Positions 24,777-35,024 of a DNA stretch of 64,000 nucleotides are shown piece by piece (the first letter of the stretch is position 1; each line of letters begins with the position of its first letter). This DNA is from Butyrivibrio sp. (GTDB lineage: Bacteria; Bacillota; Clostridia; Lachnospirales; Lachnospiraceae), in assembly GCA_015056575.1 (NCBI GenBank), contig SVGA01000004.1, positions 62,001 through 126,000 of the forward strand. The letters are read 5' to 3'. A program made the position numbers and the translations under genes. The notes beneath the pieces are model-generated. The model was not told the origin of the DNA. It saw only the letters and a list, made by a program, of their open reading frames with translations, and made no database searches.

Positions 24777-25880
24777 TTATTCTTTGCCGTAGAAATGCTT
24801 TATGCTTTCGGCTCTTGAAGACATATTGCTGATCATAAGGTCAAGCAGTACATGGGCACACATTGATTCGACCACAACAACTGCTCTAGGGACAACAACC
24901 GGATCGTGGCGACCCTTGATGTTAATAGAGATGTTTTCCCCGTCTATGCTTACGGTATCCTGAGTTCTGAAGATGCTGGGAGTGGGCTTGACGTAAGCTC
25001 TTACTATGATCTCACTTCCATCAGACATTCCTCCAAGGATGCCACCTGAATGATTGGACTTTTTATAAATATTAAGGCCATCGGATTCAAAGGGATCGTT
25101 GTTATCTGATCCGTGATACAAGGATACAAGGCATCCGTCGCCGATCTCTACGGCTTTAACAGCACCTATGCTCATAACAGCTCTTGCAAGAAGGGCGTCA
25201 AGCTTGTCAAATACAGGTTCTCCGACTCCTGCAGGTACACCCTTTATGCGGCATTCTATGACGCCACCAACAGAATCGTTTTCTTCCCTGCATCTGGAGA
25301 TAAGCTCCATGGCCCTCTTGTCAGCTTCTGCGTCGGGCATAGCTGTGGCTGTGGCAAGACGAAGATCTGCGTCAAAAGAGGAAGGGTCAATTTCAACATC
25401 TCCGATGGACTTTGTGTAGGCTGTGACGGTTATACCCATTTCGCCAAGAAGCTTGCTGCAAAGGGCACCGGCTGCAACTCGCCCTACGGTCTCGCGGCCT
25501 GAAGACCTTCCGCCGCCGCGATGATCCCTGAAACCGTATTTCCGGTCAAAGCCAAAGTCGGCATGCCCCGGACGATAGCACTTTGCGATCTCGTTGTAAT
25601 CGGAAGAGCGCTGGGATGTGTTTCTTACTATTAAAGAAATGGGAGTTCCTGTTGTCTTTCCTTCAAAAACTCCGGAAAGGATCTCAACAAGATCATCCTC
25701 CTTGCGGGAGGTGGTGGCTGATGAGGTTCCGGGCTTGCGTCTGTCAAGAAAAGCCTGAATGTCTTTTTCATTAAGATCCATACCTGCGGGAAAACCGTCA
25801 ACGACAACTCCCAAAGCTGCTCCGTGGGACTCACCCCAGGTGGTAAGAACAATGTTTTTTCCTATGGTTGATCCTGCCAT
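24777..25880 (-). CDS. aroC: Chorismate synthase
   Basis: A 367-residue AroC, the only gene on the minus strand. It makes chorismate from EPSP with reduced flavin, the last step of the common aromatic pathway. Family signatures are GESHG near residue 17, the RPGHAD motif, the FMN site GFRDHRGGGRSSGRET, and the C-terminal RHDPVVVPRAVVVVE. A GGAG site precedes the ATG. No other shikimate genes are adjacent. Confidence 0.96.
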   Translation of the reverse strand: MAGSTIGKNIVLTTWGESHGAALGVVVDGFPAGMDLNEKDIQAFLDRRKPGTSSATTSRKEDDLVEILSGVFEGKTTGTPISLIVRNTSQRSSDYNEIAKCYRPGHADFGFDRKYGFRDHRGGGRSSGRETVGRVAAGALCSKLLGEMGITVTAYTKSIGDVEIDPSSFDADLRLATATAMPDAEADKRAMELISRCREENDSVGGVIECRIKGVPAGVGEPVFDKLDALLARAVMSIGAVKAVEIGDGCLVSLYHGSDNNDPFESDGLNIYKKSNHSGGILGGMSDGSEIIVRAYVKPTPSIFRTQDTVSIDGENISINIKGRHDPVVVPRAVVVVESMCAHVLLDLMISNMSSRAESIKHFYGKE

Positions 25881-26015
25881 AAATTATCTCCGTAAATAGA
25901 ATTTTAATAAGTATAGCACAAAAAAGAAGTGAATTATTAATGAAATAGAGATATAATATTATCTGTAATTTTTATTGAGCAGTTATATCTGAAGTATTTG
26001 AGGGGATTTTAAGAT

Positions 26016-27110
26016 ATGAACGCCGATAACCTGCAAAAGAAGCTCACCTTTAAGAACAAGGTGATTTCTCAGGTTGAAAAATTTAATAGAAAGCACAAGG
26101 CTTTTTCTTATTTGGGACTGGCCTATGCCGTTATCGCAATCACTTGTTATAATTTCCTGTTTTATTTCTACAGAAATACCAAGAGGTTTACAGCTCTTGC
26201 CTGCATTATTCTGTTTTTTGCGGCTAGCAGCAGCTTTTCTTATCCGGCAATGTCGCTGAATATCAGCTTTGCTTCTAATAACACTCTGGATGATACCACC
26301 TATGTTGAGGATGTTGTGATATCCGAAGCTGAGGTGGCAGAGAGCAGCGCGGAACTTGCTGCCCCCGATGGCGTTGATGAAGAAGTGCTTCAGGAGGCAA
26401 GTGAAGTTGTGAATCCTGATGCCGCGGAGGTCGAGAACATGGTTTCCTTCAATGATATTCTTGCGGCAGATGATACGGAAACAGTGATTTCCGAGGAAGA
26501 AAGTGTTCCTCTGGGAAATTCTTCGGAGCATGCCTTTAGCAGTGATGACTGGAAGATCATTCTTGTTAACAAGCAGCATCCGATCCCCGACGATTACAGT
26601 TTTAATCTTGGGACCATCAGCGGAAGCATGCAGTGCGATGAGAGAGTTATCTCTCCGCTTAAGGAAATGCTCAAGGCTGCAAGAGCAGACGGTATAGGGC
26701 TTATAGTTTGTTCTCCTTACAGAGACATTGACAGGCAGACCATGCTTTTCTCAAATAAGGTCAATCGCTACATGGGCGGCGGAATGTCCTACATGGATGC
26801 TTATAACCTTGCATCTCAGGCAGTGACTGTTCCGGGCTCATCGGAGCATCAGATAGGCCTTGCTGTTGATATTATCACAGCTGATTACACCAGTCTTGAC
26901 GAAGGATTTGGTGATACCGCTGCAGGCAAGTGGCTTGCGCAGAACAGCTGTAAGTATGGCTTCATATTAAGATATCCTCAGGGCAAAGAGGAGATTACCA
27001 GCATTGAGTACGAACCCTGGCACTTCAGGTATGTTGGAATCGACGCTGCTACAGTAATTACACAGAACAATATATGTCTGGAAGAGTTCTGGAACATGTA
27101 TGTAGAGTAA
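26016..27110 (+). CDS. VanY family D-alanyl-D-alanine carboxypeptidase (membrane-anchored)
   Basis: A 364-residue peptidase. Two hydrophobic stretches (about 30-52 and 57-75) anchor the N-terminus, followed by an acidic linker of Ala, Glu and Asp (about 90-165). The M15B domain holds its zinc site in SSEHQIGLAVDI (His278, Asp285) and EPWHFRYVG (Glu333, His336); SPYRDIDRQ precedes it. VanY enzymes remove the terminal D-Ala of wall pentapeptides. On its own it does not signal vancomycin resistance, because no VanH/A/X genes occur here. The acidic linker resembles that of the GH25 lysozyme at 21540. Confidence 0.88.
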   Translation: MNADNLQKKLTFKNKVISQVEKFNRKHKAFSYLGLAYAVIAITCYNFLFYFYRNTKRFTALACIILFFAASSSFSYPAMSLNISFASNNTLDDTTYVEDVVISEAEVAESSAELAAPDGVDEEVLQEASEVVNPDAAEVENMVSFNDILAADDTETVISEEESVPLGNSSEHAFSSDDWKIILVNKQHPIPDDYSFNLGTISGSMQCDERVISPLKEMLKAARADGIGLIVCSPYRDIDRQTMLFSNKVNRYMGGGMSYMDAYNLASQAVTVPGSSEHQIGLAVDIITADYTSLDEGFGDTAAGKWLAQNSCKYGFILRYPQGKEEITSIEYEPWHFRYVGIDAATVITQNNICLEEFWNMYVE

Positions 27111-27130
27111 TATGCTTTGAGAGGATTTGT

Positions 27131-28312
27131 ATGTACAAGATTTTAAAGACAGAAGGAAATGCCAAAAGAGCCGAATTTGAGACCGTACACGGCACAGTTC
27201 AGACTCCTGTATTTATGAATGTAGCAACGGTTGCGGCAATAAAGGGCGGTGTTTCCACTCAGGACCTTGAGGAAATCGGTACTCAGGTAGTCCTGTCCAA
27301 TACTTATCATTTACACTTAAGACCCGGAGACGATGTGATCTACAGAATGGGCGGACTTCATGAATTTATGTCCTGCAAGAAGCCTATTCTTACTGATTCA
27401 GGCGGATTTCAGGTCTTTTCTCTTGCCAAGACAAGGAGAATAAAGGAAGAGGGAGTTTATTTCCACTCGCACATTGACGGGCACAAGCTTTTCATGGGAC
27501 CTGAGGAGAGTATGCGTATACAATCTCACCTTGGATCCACCATAGCCATGGCTTTTGATGAATGTCCTTCGGCAAGAGCCGAGAAGGAATATGTTCAACG
27601 CTCGGTGGACAGAACCACAAGATGGCTCCTTCGCTGCAAAAATGAGATGAACAGGCTCAACAGCCTTCCTTATACGGTGAACCCTCATCAGATGCTGTTT
27701 GGGATCAATCAGGGTGCCATTTTTGATGATATCAGGATAGAACACGCAAAGAGGATCAGTGAACTTGACCTTGACGGCTATGCTGTCGGCGGTCTTGCTG
27801 TAGGCGAGACCCATGAGGAGATGTATCATGTGCTGGATACGGTGGTTCCTTACCTTCCTCAGAATAAGCCCACTTATCTTATGGGAGTTGGCACTCCTGC
27901 CAATATTCTTGAAGCCGTGGACAGAGGGGTAGATTTTTTTGATTGCGTATATCCGAGTCGAAACGGAAGACATGGGCACCTTTATACCAAACGCGGTCAT
28001 ATCAATATTCTTAATGCAATTTATGAATATGACAACACTCCCATAGAAGAGGGTTGCCAATGCCCTGCCTGCAGACGTTATTCAAAGGCATATATAAGAC
28101 ATCTTTTAAAGGCCGGAGAGATGCTGGGCATGAGGCTTTGTGTCCTTCACAACCTTTATTTTTACAATCACATGATGGAAGAGATAAGAGATGCGCTTGA
28201 TAATGGCTCTTTTGCCTCCTACAAGAAATCCATGATAGAAGGAATGATGGAGTTTGACGGCAAACAGACAGGCGAGCGATATGATATTGCAAGAAACTGG
28301 AGAAAAGGATAA
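27131..28312 (+). CDS. tgt: tRNA-guanine transglycosylase
   Basis: A 393-residue Tgt that exchanges guanine-34 for preQ1 in tRNAs with GUN anticodons, a queuosine step. The general acid Asp89 is in TDSGGFQVF, the nucleophile Asp271 in FDCVYPSRNGRHG, and the zinc ligands are Cys309, Cys311, Cys314 and His340. I start at ATG 27131, with GAGAGGA at 27119-27125; longer reading into the VanY gene is not supported. Tgt directly upstream of yajC is a common order in many bacteria. Confidence 0.95.
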   Translation: MYKILKTEGNAKRAEFETVHGTVQTPVFMNVATVAAIKGGVSTQDLEEIGTQVVLSNTYHLHLRPGDDVIYRMGGLHEFMSCKKPILTDSGGFQVFSLAKTRRIKEEGVYFHSHIDGHKLFMGPEESMRIQSHLGSTIAMAFDECPSARAEKEYVQRSVDRTTRWLLRCKNEMNRLNSLPYTVNPHQMLFGINQGAIFDDIRIEHAKRISELDLDGYAVGGLAVGETHEEMYHVLDTVVPYLPQNKPTYLMGVGTPANILEAVDRGVDFFDCVYPSRNGRHGHLYTKRGHINILNAIYEYDNTPIEEGCQCPACRRYSKAYIRHLLKAGEMLGMRLCVLHNLYFYNHMMEEIRDALDNGSFASYKKSMIEGMMEFDGKQTGERYDIARNWRKG

Positions 28313-28319
28313 GGCGTAC

Positions 28320-28348
28320 TTGAATTTGAAACGTCTTTTTAGTATTAT
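28320..28348 (+). promoter_or_regulatory. Promoter for yajC
   Basis: -35 TTGAAT at 28320-28325, 17-base spacer, -10 TATTAT at 28343-28348, ending 36 bases before the yajC ATG, just after the tgt stop. Confidence 0.65.
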
Positions 28349-28384
28349 TGATGGGTGTATTAAAATATTTTATGGGAGGAAGTT

Positions 28385-28735
28385 ATGGGTTTACTTTTAA
28401 CTGAAGCACAAGCAAATACCACAAGCATCGTTTCGATGATTGTTGTTTACGCAGCCGTTATCGGAGTTTTCTATTTTCTTTTCATGCGTCCGCAGAGGAA
28501 GGAACAGAAACAGAAAGCGCAGACACTTGCTGCTCTGGCTGTAGGCGACAGCGTTAGAACTACCGGTGGTTTCATCGGTACTGTTATCGACATCAATGAC
28601 GACATGGTTATCGTAGAGTTCGGCAACAACAAGAACTGCCGTATCCCTATGGTAAAGGAGGCCATCGTTGAGGTTGAAAAGCCTGAAGACGCGGTTGCAA
28701 CATCTAATGATACTTCTGATTCCAAGAAGAAGTAA
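28385..28735 (+). CDS. yajC: Preprotein translocase subunit YajC
   Basis: A 116-residue YajC, an accessory of the SecDF-YajC membrane complex. One transmembrane helix (about 17-36) is followed by the family motif FLFMRPQRKEQK and the small conserved domain with GDSVRTTGGFIGTV. secD and secF are not adjacent, in contrast to many genomes. An AGGA site (GGGAGGAAG) lies before ATG. Confidence 0.93.
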   Translation: MGLLLTEAQANTTSIVSMIVVYAAVIGVFYFLFMRPQRKEQKQKAQTLAALAVGDSVRTTGGFIGTVIDINDDMVIVEFGNNKNCRIPMVKEAIVEVEKPEDAVATSNDTSDSKKK

Positions 28736-28755
28736 TAATTGTCATGTCTATACTT

Positions 28756-28789
28756 AAGCCTGATCGGGTCTCCGGTCGGGCTTATTTTT
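28756..28789 (+). terminator. Terminator after yajC
   Basis: AAGCCTGATC (28756-28765) pairs with GGTCGGGCTT (28774-28783) with two G-U pairs, followed by ATTTTT. It lies immediately before the leuB ribosome site, so leuB must use a promoter I cannot see or read-through. Confidence 0.75.
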
Positions 28790-28810
28790 CAAATAGGAGG
28801 AGTATGAGTT

Positions 28811-29914
28811 ATGAAGCTGAACATCACATGTATCCCCGGTGACGGCATTGGCCCCGAGATTGTAGCACAGGCCAAAAAGGTACTTAACAAGGTGGCTTTG
28901 GTTTATGACCACGAAATGAACTTTAGGGACGTTCTTATGGGGGGATGCTCCATTGATGCCTACGGCGTTCCTTTAACCCAGGAGACCATAGATGCGGCCA
29001 AGGCTGCGGATGCGGTGCTTATGGGCTCTATCGGTGGAAATACTTCCACCTCCCCCTGGTACAAACTTGAACCTTCCAAAAGACCTGAGGCGGGCCTTTT
29101 AGGTATTCGTAAGGCCCTTGGACTTTTTGCAAATCTTCGTCCTGCGTATCTTTATCCTCAGCTCAAGGAGGCATGTCCTCTTAAGGAAGAAGCTGCGGTA
29201 AAAGGATTTGACATGTTGATCATGAGAGAACTCACAGGTGGTCTGTATTTTGGCGAGCGTTACACCAAAGAGGTGGACGGCGAGCTTACCGCTACAGACA
29301 CTCTTGTCTACAAAGAGAGTGAGATCAGAAGGATCGCCATTAAAGCTTTTGAAGTTGCAAGAAAGCGCAGAAAGAGCGTTATCAGCGTGGATAAGGCCAA
29401 CGTTCTTGATTCTTCGAGACTCTGGAGAAAGGTTGTTGAGGAGGTTGCAAAGGATTATCCCGATGTTGCCCTTGAGCACATGCTTGTCGATAACTGCGCT
29501 ATGCAGCTGGTAAGAGATCCGGCTCAGTTTGATGTGGTCCTTACCGAGAACATGTTCGGAGATATTCTTTCCGATGAAGCCAGTATGATCACAGGTTCCA
29601 TCGGAATGCTGCCCAGCGCATCCTTAAATGATTCAAGCTTTGGCCTCTATGAGCCCAGTCACGGAAGCGCTCCCGATATCGCCGGAAAGGATATTGCAAA
29701 TCCCATTGCTACGGTTCTTTCGGCTGCTATGATGCTCAGATATACATTTAATCTTGATAAAGAGGCAGACTCTATTGAGAATGCCGTAAGAAAGGTCCTT
29801 GAAGAGGGCTACCGCACCACCGATCTTATGGGAAGCGCCAATGAAGGCGAGTTTAAGAAGGTTGGATGCAGAGAAATGGGAGACTTACTGGTTGAACGAA
29901 TCCTTTACCTATAA
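28811..29914 (+). CDS. leuB: 3-isopropylmalate dehydrogenase
   Basis: A 367-residue LeuB of the beta-decarboxylating dehydrogenase family, which oxidises 3-isopropylmalate with NAD in leucine synthesis. Seen are PGDGIGPEI at the start, [22 protein letters not shown], the catalytic VDKANVL, and the NAD-site [26 protein letters not shown] precedes the ATG. leuA, leuC and leuD are not in the window. It leads a run with ilvD and ilvB, interrupted by a membrane-protein gene. No T-box or leader peptide was recognised upstream. Confidence 0.95.
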   Translation: MKLNITCIPGDGIGPEIVAQAKKVLNKVALVYDHEMNFRDVLMGGCSIDAYGVPLTQETIDAAKAADAVLMGSIGGNTSTSPWYKLEPSKRPEAGLLGIRKALGLFANLRPAYLYPQLKEACPLKEEAAVKGFDMLIMRELTGGLYFGERYTKEVDGELTATDTLVYKESEIRRIAIKAFEVARKRRKSVISVDKANVLDSSRLWRKVVEEVAKDYPDVALEHMLVDNCAMQLVRDPAQFDVVLTENMFGDILSDEASMITGSIGMLPSASLNDSSFGLYEPSHGSAPDIAGKDIANPIATVLSAAMMLRYTFNLDKEADSIENAVRKVLEEGYRTTDLMGSANEGEFKKVGCREMGDLLVERILYL

Positions 29915-31589
29915 AACAGAAAAGAGAATATATGACCTATTGCCCCATGAACCTGAGATGATGGCCACGGTTCTTTTTATAATAGGAATGTCCGTTTATT
30001 ACCTGTGGAGAATGTTTGCCATCACTCCTCAGTACGATGAGCTTTACACCTATTATCACTTTATCAGCAGGGGTCCGCTCCATGCGGCGTTGTCATGGCC
30101 CTCATCCAACAACCACGTAGGGTATTCACTGCTTTCTTCGATAATTGATCTTTGCGGGAATCCCTATATTGGGTTAAGAGGCGTTTCCTATGTTGGCGCA
30201 ATTTCCAACCTTATCCTGGTCAACAAGATCTGCAGGAGATATTATTCCCACTGGATCCCCTTTGGTGCCTCGCTTTTGTATTCCTCCATGCAGATTGTCA
30301 ATGAATACAGTGTTCAGGGAAGGGGCTATACTCTGGCAACCACATGCTTCCTTTTGTCCGTATATATAGCCGGATATATATGCAGTGTGGAGGAAACCGG
30401 CTCTGTATATTATCTGTGGCTGTGCTTTGCCTTTGCTTTGGGAATGTATACCGTGCCGGGAAGCATATACTGGATCCTACCTATGTGTGTGGCTGTATCG
30501 ATATATCTTTTGATCAATGCATACAGAAACAGAGAGGTTTACAGCAAAAGGTCCAATAACGTCTATCTCAAGAAGTTCGTCAGATTTGTTAAGAGTATTT
30601 TCCTGCCGGCTGTTATCACACTGGTCCTGTACGGACTTATCTGGCTCAATGAAGGTTCCAGAATGCTCATCGAAAACGAGCATTCGCCGTTTTATAAACT
30701 TAGCAGAGGGACCATTCTTGTGAGAGCTCCGGTGATGTCTATTCTTACGGGATTCAGGTTCATGCGGGATCATCCCTATGTCAGAAGCGTTGATCCTGAG
30801 ATGTTTAAGAAGATGTTCGTGGGATGGCTGTTCGGGTTTTGCGACTATATCTTTCCCGGGCTTGCAGTTATGGTATTCCTGGTGGTGATAGGCAGTCTTA
30901 TAGCTGCTTTTGTCGAATGCATAAGGCACTTTGCCTACAGCAGAACTGTTATTAACCTTGTGATGGTTTCCAATGTGCTTATCACTCCCTTAATGCTGAT
31001 CATGGCGCATAAGCTTCCATACCATAAGGTTTTTGGTTACGGCGCGTTTGTCATTACATTGTCTTTTGCCATGTTTATGGAAATGATGGTGAATATGGGC
31101 ATAAGGCTTTATAACAGGCACAAGCTTGCACCGGATAAAAAGGCAGCAAAGACAATTCACAGGGAAAATGAGACGGTTTACAGAGATGATAAGTGGTTCT
31201 CGGGAATCGGGATCTATACTCCGATACTTATCTGTCTGATATTCTTCGGATTCAGGGTACTTAGTGATGATTTCAGCAGTCAGCTGGGAGAGAGGGAGAA
31301 CGACCTTTTCAATACACTCTATATTGCCAACGTTGGTAAGAGAAACAATGTGGCTGCCCTTGACTGTGATCAGCGTTACCTTTTGAAATTCGGCTGGGAC
31401 ATTGACTGTCAAAAAACTGATGTACAGGATGCTGATTGCGTTATAATAGATAAAGATATGCTTGAACCGGGCTATAGCGGCAATAACACCTGGAAGTTCT
31501 ATGCGGACTACGACACCATCGACTGGGGTTATCTTGACCGTATGCACCCGATTTATGAAAATGAAAATTTTATACTATACGTAAAATAA
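29892..31589 (+). CDS. GT-C type membrane glycosyltransferase-like protein
   Basis: About 565 residues with ten or more transmembrane helices. After the first helix comes [11 protein letters not shown], an Asp-Glu in the first outer loop as in ArnT/PMT-type GT-C glycosyltransferases that use lipid-linked sugars, and then a conserved-looking [13 protein letters not shown]. The C-terminal 100 residues are soluble. No precise family can be named. The start is uncertain: TTG 29892, with GGGAG nine bases upstream and overlapping leuB, is my choice; ATG 29958 or 29961 is possible, and ATG 29799 deep in leuB is unlikely. It sits in a branched-chain amino acid operon with no obvious link. Confidence 0.68.
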   Translation: MNESFTYKTEKRIYDLLPHEPEMMATVLFIIGMSVYYLWRMFAITPQYDELYTYYHFISRGPLHAALSWPSSNNHVGYSLLSSIIDLCGNPYIGLRGVSYVGAISNLILVNKICRRYYSHWIPFGASLLYSSMQIVNEYSVQGRGYTLATTCFLLSVYIAGYICSVEETGSVYYLWLCFAFALGMYTVPGSIYWILPMCVAVSIYLLINAYRNREVYSKRSNNVYLKKFVRFVKSIFLPAVITLVLYGLIWLNEGSRMLIENEHSPFYKLSRGTILVRAPVMSILTGFRFMRDHPYVRSVDPEMFKKMFVGWLFGFCDYIFPGLAVMVFLVVIGSLIAAFVECIRHFAYSRTVINLVMVSNVLITPLMLIMAHKLPYHKVFGYGAFVITLSFAMFMEMMVNMGIRLYNRHKLAPDKKAAKTIHRENETVYRDDKWFSGIGIYTPILICLIFFGFRVLSDDFSSQLGERENDLFNTLYIANVGKRNNVAALDCDQRYLLKFGWDIDCQKTDVQDADCVIIDKDMLEPGYSGNNTWKFYADYDTIDWGYLDRMHPIYENENFILYVK

Positions 31590-31601
31590 AGGAGAGAGGA
31601 T

Positions 31602-33278
31602 ATGGCTATGAATAGTGACAGAGTTTTTAAGGGGCTTCAGCAGGCTCCTCACAGAAGTTTGTTTAACGCTCTTGGTTTTACCGAGGAGGAGAGGAACAGA
31701 CCACTTATCGGTATTGTGAGCTCATATAATGAGATCGTTCCCGGACACATGAATCTTGATAAGATCACAGAGGCCGTCAAGCTGGCTGTTGCAGAGGCAG
31801 GCGGAATGCCTGTAGTCGTACCTGCCATTGCGGTTTGTGACGGCATTGCCATGGGCCATATCGGAATGAAGTACTCTCTGGTTACAAGAGACCTTATTGC
31901 GGACAGCACGGAGTGTCTTGCCACAGCCCATGCTTTTGACGGAATGGTATGCATTCCCAACTGCGACAAGAATGTTCCCGGACTTTTGATGGCAGCTGCC
32001 AGAGTGAACATTCCTACTGTATTTGTTTCGGGTGGTCCCATGATGGCCGGAAGAATAGACGGACACAAGACTTCGCTTTCTTCGATGTTTGAGGCGGTAG
32101 GAAGCGTTTCTGCCGGCAAGATGACGCAAGAGAAGCTGTGTGAATTCGAGGAGAAGGCGTGCCCTACCTGCGGATCCTGCTCAGGTATGTATACAGCAAA
32201 CTCCATGAACTGCCTTACAGAGGCAATCGGTATGGGGCTTCCCGGAAACGGAACCATCCCCGCAGTTTACTCTGCTCGTATCAGACTTGCTAAGCAGGCC
32301 GGCTACGCAGTAATGAGGCTGGTTGAGAAGAACATCCGCCCCAGAGATATCATGACAAAAGAGGCGTTCATGAACGCCATGACTATGGATATGGCCCTTG
32401 GATGTTCCACCAACACAATGCTTCATCTTCCTGCAATTGCTCATGAAGCAGGCGTTGAACTTGATATGGAAATTGCCAATGAAGTATCCTCAAGAACTCC
32501 TAATCTTTGCCATCTTGCGCCTGCAGGTCCCACCTACATGGAAGACCTCAACGAAGCCGGCGGCGTTCTTGCGGTTATGAGTGAGCTTGTAAAAAAGAAC
32601 CTTATCAACACCGATCTTATCACGGCAACAGGCAAGACCATCAGAGAGAACCTTGAAGGTGTGGTTAACAGAAATCCTGAGGTTATAAGACCTATAGACA
32701 ATCCTTATATGCAGACCGGCGGAATCGCTGTTCTTAAGGGAAATCTTGCACCCGATACAGGTATCGTCAAGAAGAGTGCTGTTGTTCCCGAAATGATGGT
32801 TCACGAAGGACCTGCAAGGGTATTTGACTGCGAGGAAGATGCCATAGAAGCAATCCTCGGAGGCAAGATCGTTGAGGGAGATGTTGTTGTTATAAGATAT
32901 GAAGGACCTAAGGGCGGCCCCGGAATGAGAGAGATGCTGAATCCCACATCAGCTATTGCCGGAAGAGGCCTTGGATCATCCGTTGCACTTATCACAGACG
33001 GAAGATTCTCAGGGGCAAGTCGCGGCGCATCCATCGGACATGTATCTCCGGAGGCAGCTGTGGGCGGACCTATCGCTCTTGTTGAGGAAGGTGATATCAT
33101 CAGCATCGATATTCCGGGCAATGCTCTTAATGTCAAGGTTTCAGATGAGGAGCTGGCAAAGAGAAGAGAGAAATGGCAGCCAAGAGAGCCCAAGGTTACC
33201 ACAGGCTATCTTTCAAGATACAGAGAGCTTGTGACCAGCGGATACAGAGGAGCAATTCTCGAGATCCCCAGAGCATGA
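31602..33278 (+). CDS. ilvD: Dihydroxy-acid dehydratase
   Basis: A 558-residue IlvD, an Fe-S enzyme that turns 2,3-dihydroxy-3-methylvalerate or -isovalerate into the 2-keto acid in Ile/Val synthesis. Fe-S cysteines are in [10 protein letters not shown] and [16 protein letters not shown]; the Mg-binding [10 protein letters not shown] and the [13 protein letters not shown] tail are present. A GGAGAGAGG site precedes ATG 31602; a second ATG lies two codons downstream. It shares an operon with ilvB. Confidence 0.96.
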   Translation: MAMNSDRVFKGLQQAPHRSLFNALGFTEEERNRPLIGIVSSYNEIVPGHMNLDKITEAVKLAVAEAGGMPVVVPAIAVCDGIAMGHIGMKYSLVTRDLIADSTECLATAHAFDGMVCIPNCDKNVPGLLMAAARVNIPTVFVSGGPMMAGRIDGHKTSLSSMFEAVGSVSAGKMTQEKLCEFEEKACPTCGSCSGMYTANSMNCLTEAIGMGLPGNGTIPAVYSARIRLAKQAGYAVMRLVEKNIRPRDIMTKEAFMNAMTMDMALGCSTNTMLHLPAIAHEAGVELDMEIANEVSSRTPNLCHLAPAGPTYMEDLNEAGGVLAVMSELVKKNLINTDLITATGKTIRENLEGVVNRNPEVIRPIDNPYMQTGGIAVLKGNLAPDTGIVKKSAVVPEMMVHEGPARVFDCEEDAIEAILGGKIVEGDVVVIRYEGPKGGPGMREMLNPTSAIAGRGLGSSVALITDGRFSGASRGASIGHVSPEAAVGGPIALVEEGDIISIDIPGNALNVKVSDEELAKRREKWQPREPKVTTGYLSRYRELVTSGYRGAILEIPRA

Positions 33279-33321
33279 TCTGAATTTGAAAAAAGTATTG
33301 TTTATATGAGGAGTGAATATT

Positions 33322-35004
33322 ATGCAGCTTACAGGATCACAGATTGTACTTGAATGCCTTAAGGAACAGGGCGTTGATACCATATTCGGATATCCCGGGG
33401 GAACTATCCTGAATATCTACGATGAACTCTACAAACAGCAGGATAATTTTCTGCACATTCTTACATCTCACGAGCAGGGCGCTGCCCATGCGGCAGACGG
33501 CTATGCCAGATCCACCGGCAAGGTCGGTGTTTGCTTTGCCACCAGCGGCCCCGGTTCCACAAACCTTGTAACCGGTATTGCTACAGCCTACATGGACTCG
33601 GTTCCCATGGTTGCCATCACCTGCAATGTAAATCTTCCTCTTTTGGGAAAAGATACATTTCAGGAGGTGGATATCGCCGGAATTACAATGCCTATTACCA
33701 AGCATGGCTACATCGTGAAGGATGTAAAGGTTCTAGCCGACACCATTAGAAAAGCCTTTAAGATTGCAAGAACAGGTCGTCCCGGCCCTGTGCTGGTGGA
33801 CATTACCAAGGATGTTACTGCCAATACCTGTGATTACAGGCCTGTTCAGATAACCGAGGAAGAACCTGCAAGGAAGTATACTGAGGACGATATCAAACAG
33901 GCTCTTAAACTTATCAAAGCTTCAAAGAGGCCTTATATCTATGTGGGCGGAGGTGCTGTTATTTCCGGAGCCTCTGAGGAACTTCGGAAGTTTGCAAAGA
34001 CCATCGATGCGCCGGTTTGCGATACACTGATGGGTAAAGGTGCTTTTGACGCTTCCGATAAGCTATATACCGGAATGATCGGTATGCATGGTACCAAGAC
34101 CTCTAACTATGGAGTTAGTGAATGCGATCTGCTTATCACCCTGGGTGCAAGATTTTCTGACAGAGTAACAGGAAATGCCAGAACCTTTGCGTCCAAGGCA
34201 AAGATCCTTCAGATCGATATCGATGCTGCCGAGATCAACAAGAATATCAGAACCAATCACGCCATTGTCGGAGATCTTAAGCAGGTACTTTCCATTCTCA
34301 ATGAAAGACTTGAAAAGCTTGATCACTCGGAATGGCTTGAGAAGATTTTTGATTATAAGAAGAAATACCCGCTCAGCTACGAGACCAAGAAGCTTACCTG
34401 TCCCTACATCATTGAGGAACTGGATAAGCTTACAGACAGTAATGCAATAATCTCAACCGATGTGGGCCAGCACCAGATGTGGGCTGCCCAGTACTATAAA
34501 TTCAAGAATCCCAGAACTTTCCTTACATCAGGAGGCCTTGGAACAATGGGGTACGGGCTTGGTGCCTGCATAGGAGCCAAAGTCGGTAATCCGGATAAGG
34601 TATGCGTAAATGTTGCCGGAGACGGGTGCTTTCGCATGAACATGAACGAGCTGGCTACTGCCTCAAGATACAACCTTCATATAATTGAGATCGTTATCAA
34701 CAACCATGTTCTTGGAATGGTAAGACAGTGGCAGACATTGTTCTACCAGCAGCATTATTCTCAGACTGTATTCGAAGATAAGGTTGATTACTGCAAGGTG
34801 GCTGAAGGCCTTGGATGCATGGCTATAAGAGTAACCAAAAAGTCCGAGGTGGTACCTGCCCTTAAAAAGGCACTTGCTGCCAATGGGCCGGTGCTTATCG
34901 ACTGCATCATTGAAGAGGATGATAAGGTATTTCCCATGGTATCTCCAGGAGCTTCCATAAGTGAAGCCTTTGATGCCTCGGACCTTGCTGCTAAAAATAA
35001 GTAA
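33322..35004 (+). CDS. ilvB: Acetolactate synthase, large subunit
   Basis: A 560-residue TPP enzyme condensing pyruvate to acetolactate. The catalytic Glu is in SHEQGAAHAADGYAR; the TPP/Mg site is GDGCFRMNMNELATA with NNHVLGMVRQWQ, and LLGKDTFQEVD is the AHAS-type segment. The start is ATG 33322, with GAGGAG at 33308-33313; GTG 33313 overlaps that site. No small regulatory subunit (ilvN/ilvH) and no ilvC follows, so feedback control must come from a subunit encoded elsewhere. Confidence 0.95.
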   Translation: MQLTGSQIVLECLKEQGVDTIFGYPGGTILNIYDELYKQQDNFLHILTSHEQGAAHAADGYARSTGKVGVCFATSGPGSTNLVTGIATAYMDSVPMVAITCNVNLPLLGKDTFQEVDIAGITMPITKHGYIVKDVKVLADTIRKAFKIARTGRPGPVLVDITKDVTANTCDYRPVQITEEEPARKYTEDDIKQALKLIKASKRPYIYVGGGAVISGASEELRKFAKTIDAPVCDTLMGKGAFDASDKLYTGMIGMHGTKTSNYGVSECDLLITLGARFSDRVTGNARTFASKAKILQIDIDAAEINKNIRTNHAIVGDLKQVLSILNERLEKLDHSEWLEKIFDYKKKYPLSYETKKLTCPYIIEELDKLTDSNAIISTDVGQHQMWAAQYYKFKNPRTFLTSGGLGTMGYGLGACIGAKVGNPDKVCVNVAGDGCFRMNMNELATASRYNLHIIEIVINNHVLGMVRQWQTLFYQQHYSQTVFEDKVDYCKVAEGLGCMAIRVTKKSEVVPALKKALAANGPVLIDCIIEEDDKVFPMVSPGASISEAFDASDLAAKNK

Positions 35005-35024
35005 TTAAACGGAGCTTTAGGGGA

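Noticed and set aside
26016..27110. VanY gene as part of a vancomycin resistance cluster
   Set aside because: No vanH, vanA/B-type ligase, vanX or VanRS genes are adjacent; VanY-type carboxypeptidases are common wall enzymes.
29932..29961. Nine-codon open frame as a leader peptide after leuB
   Set aside because: It has no run of branched-chain amino acid codons and no attenuator hairpin follows.
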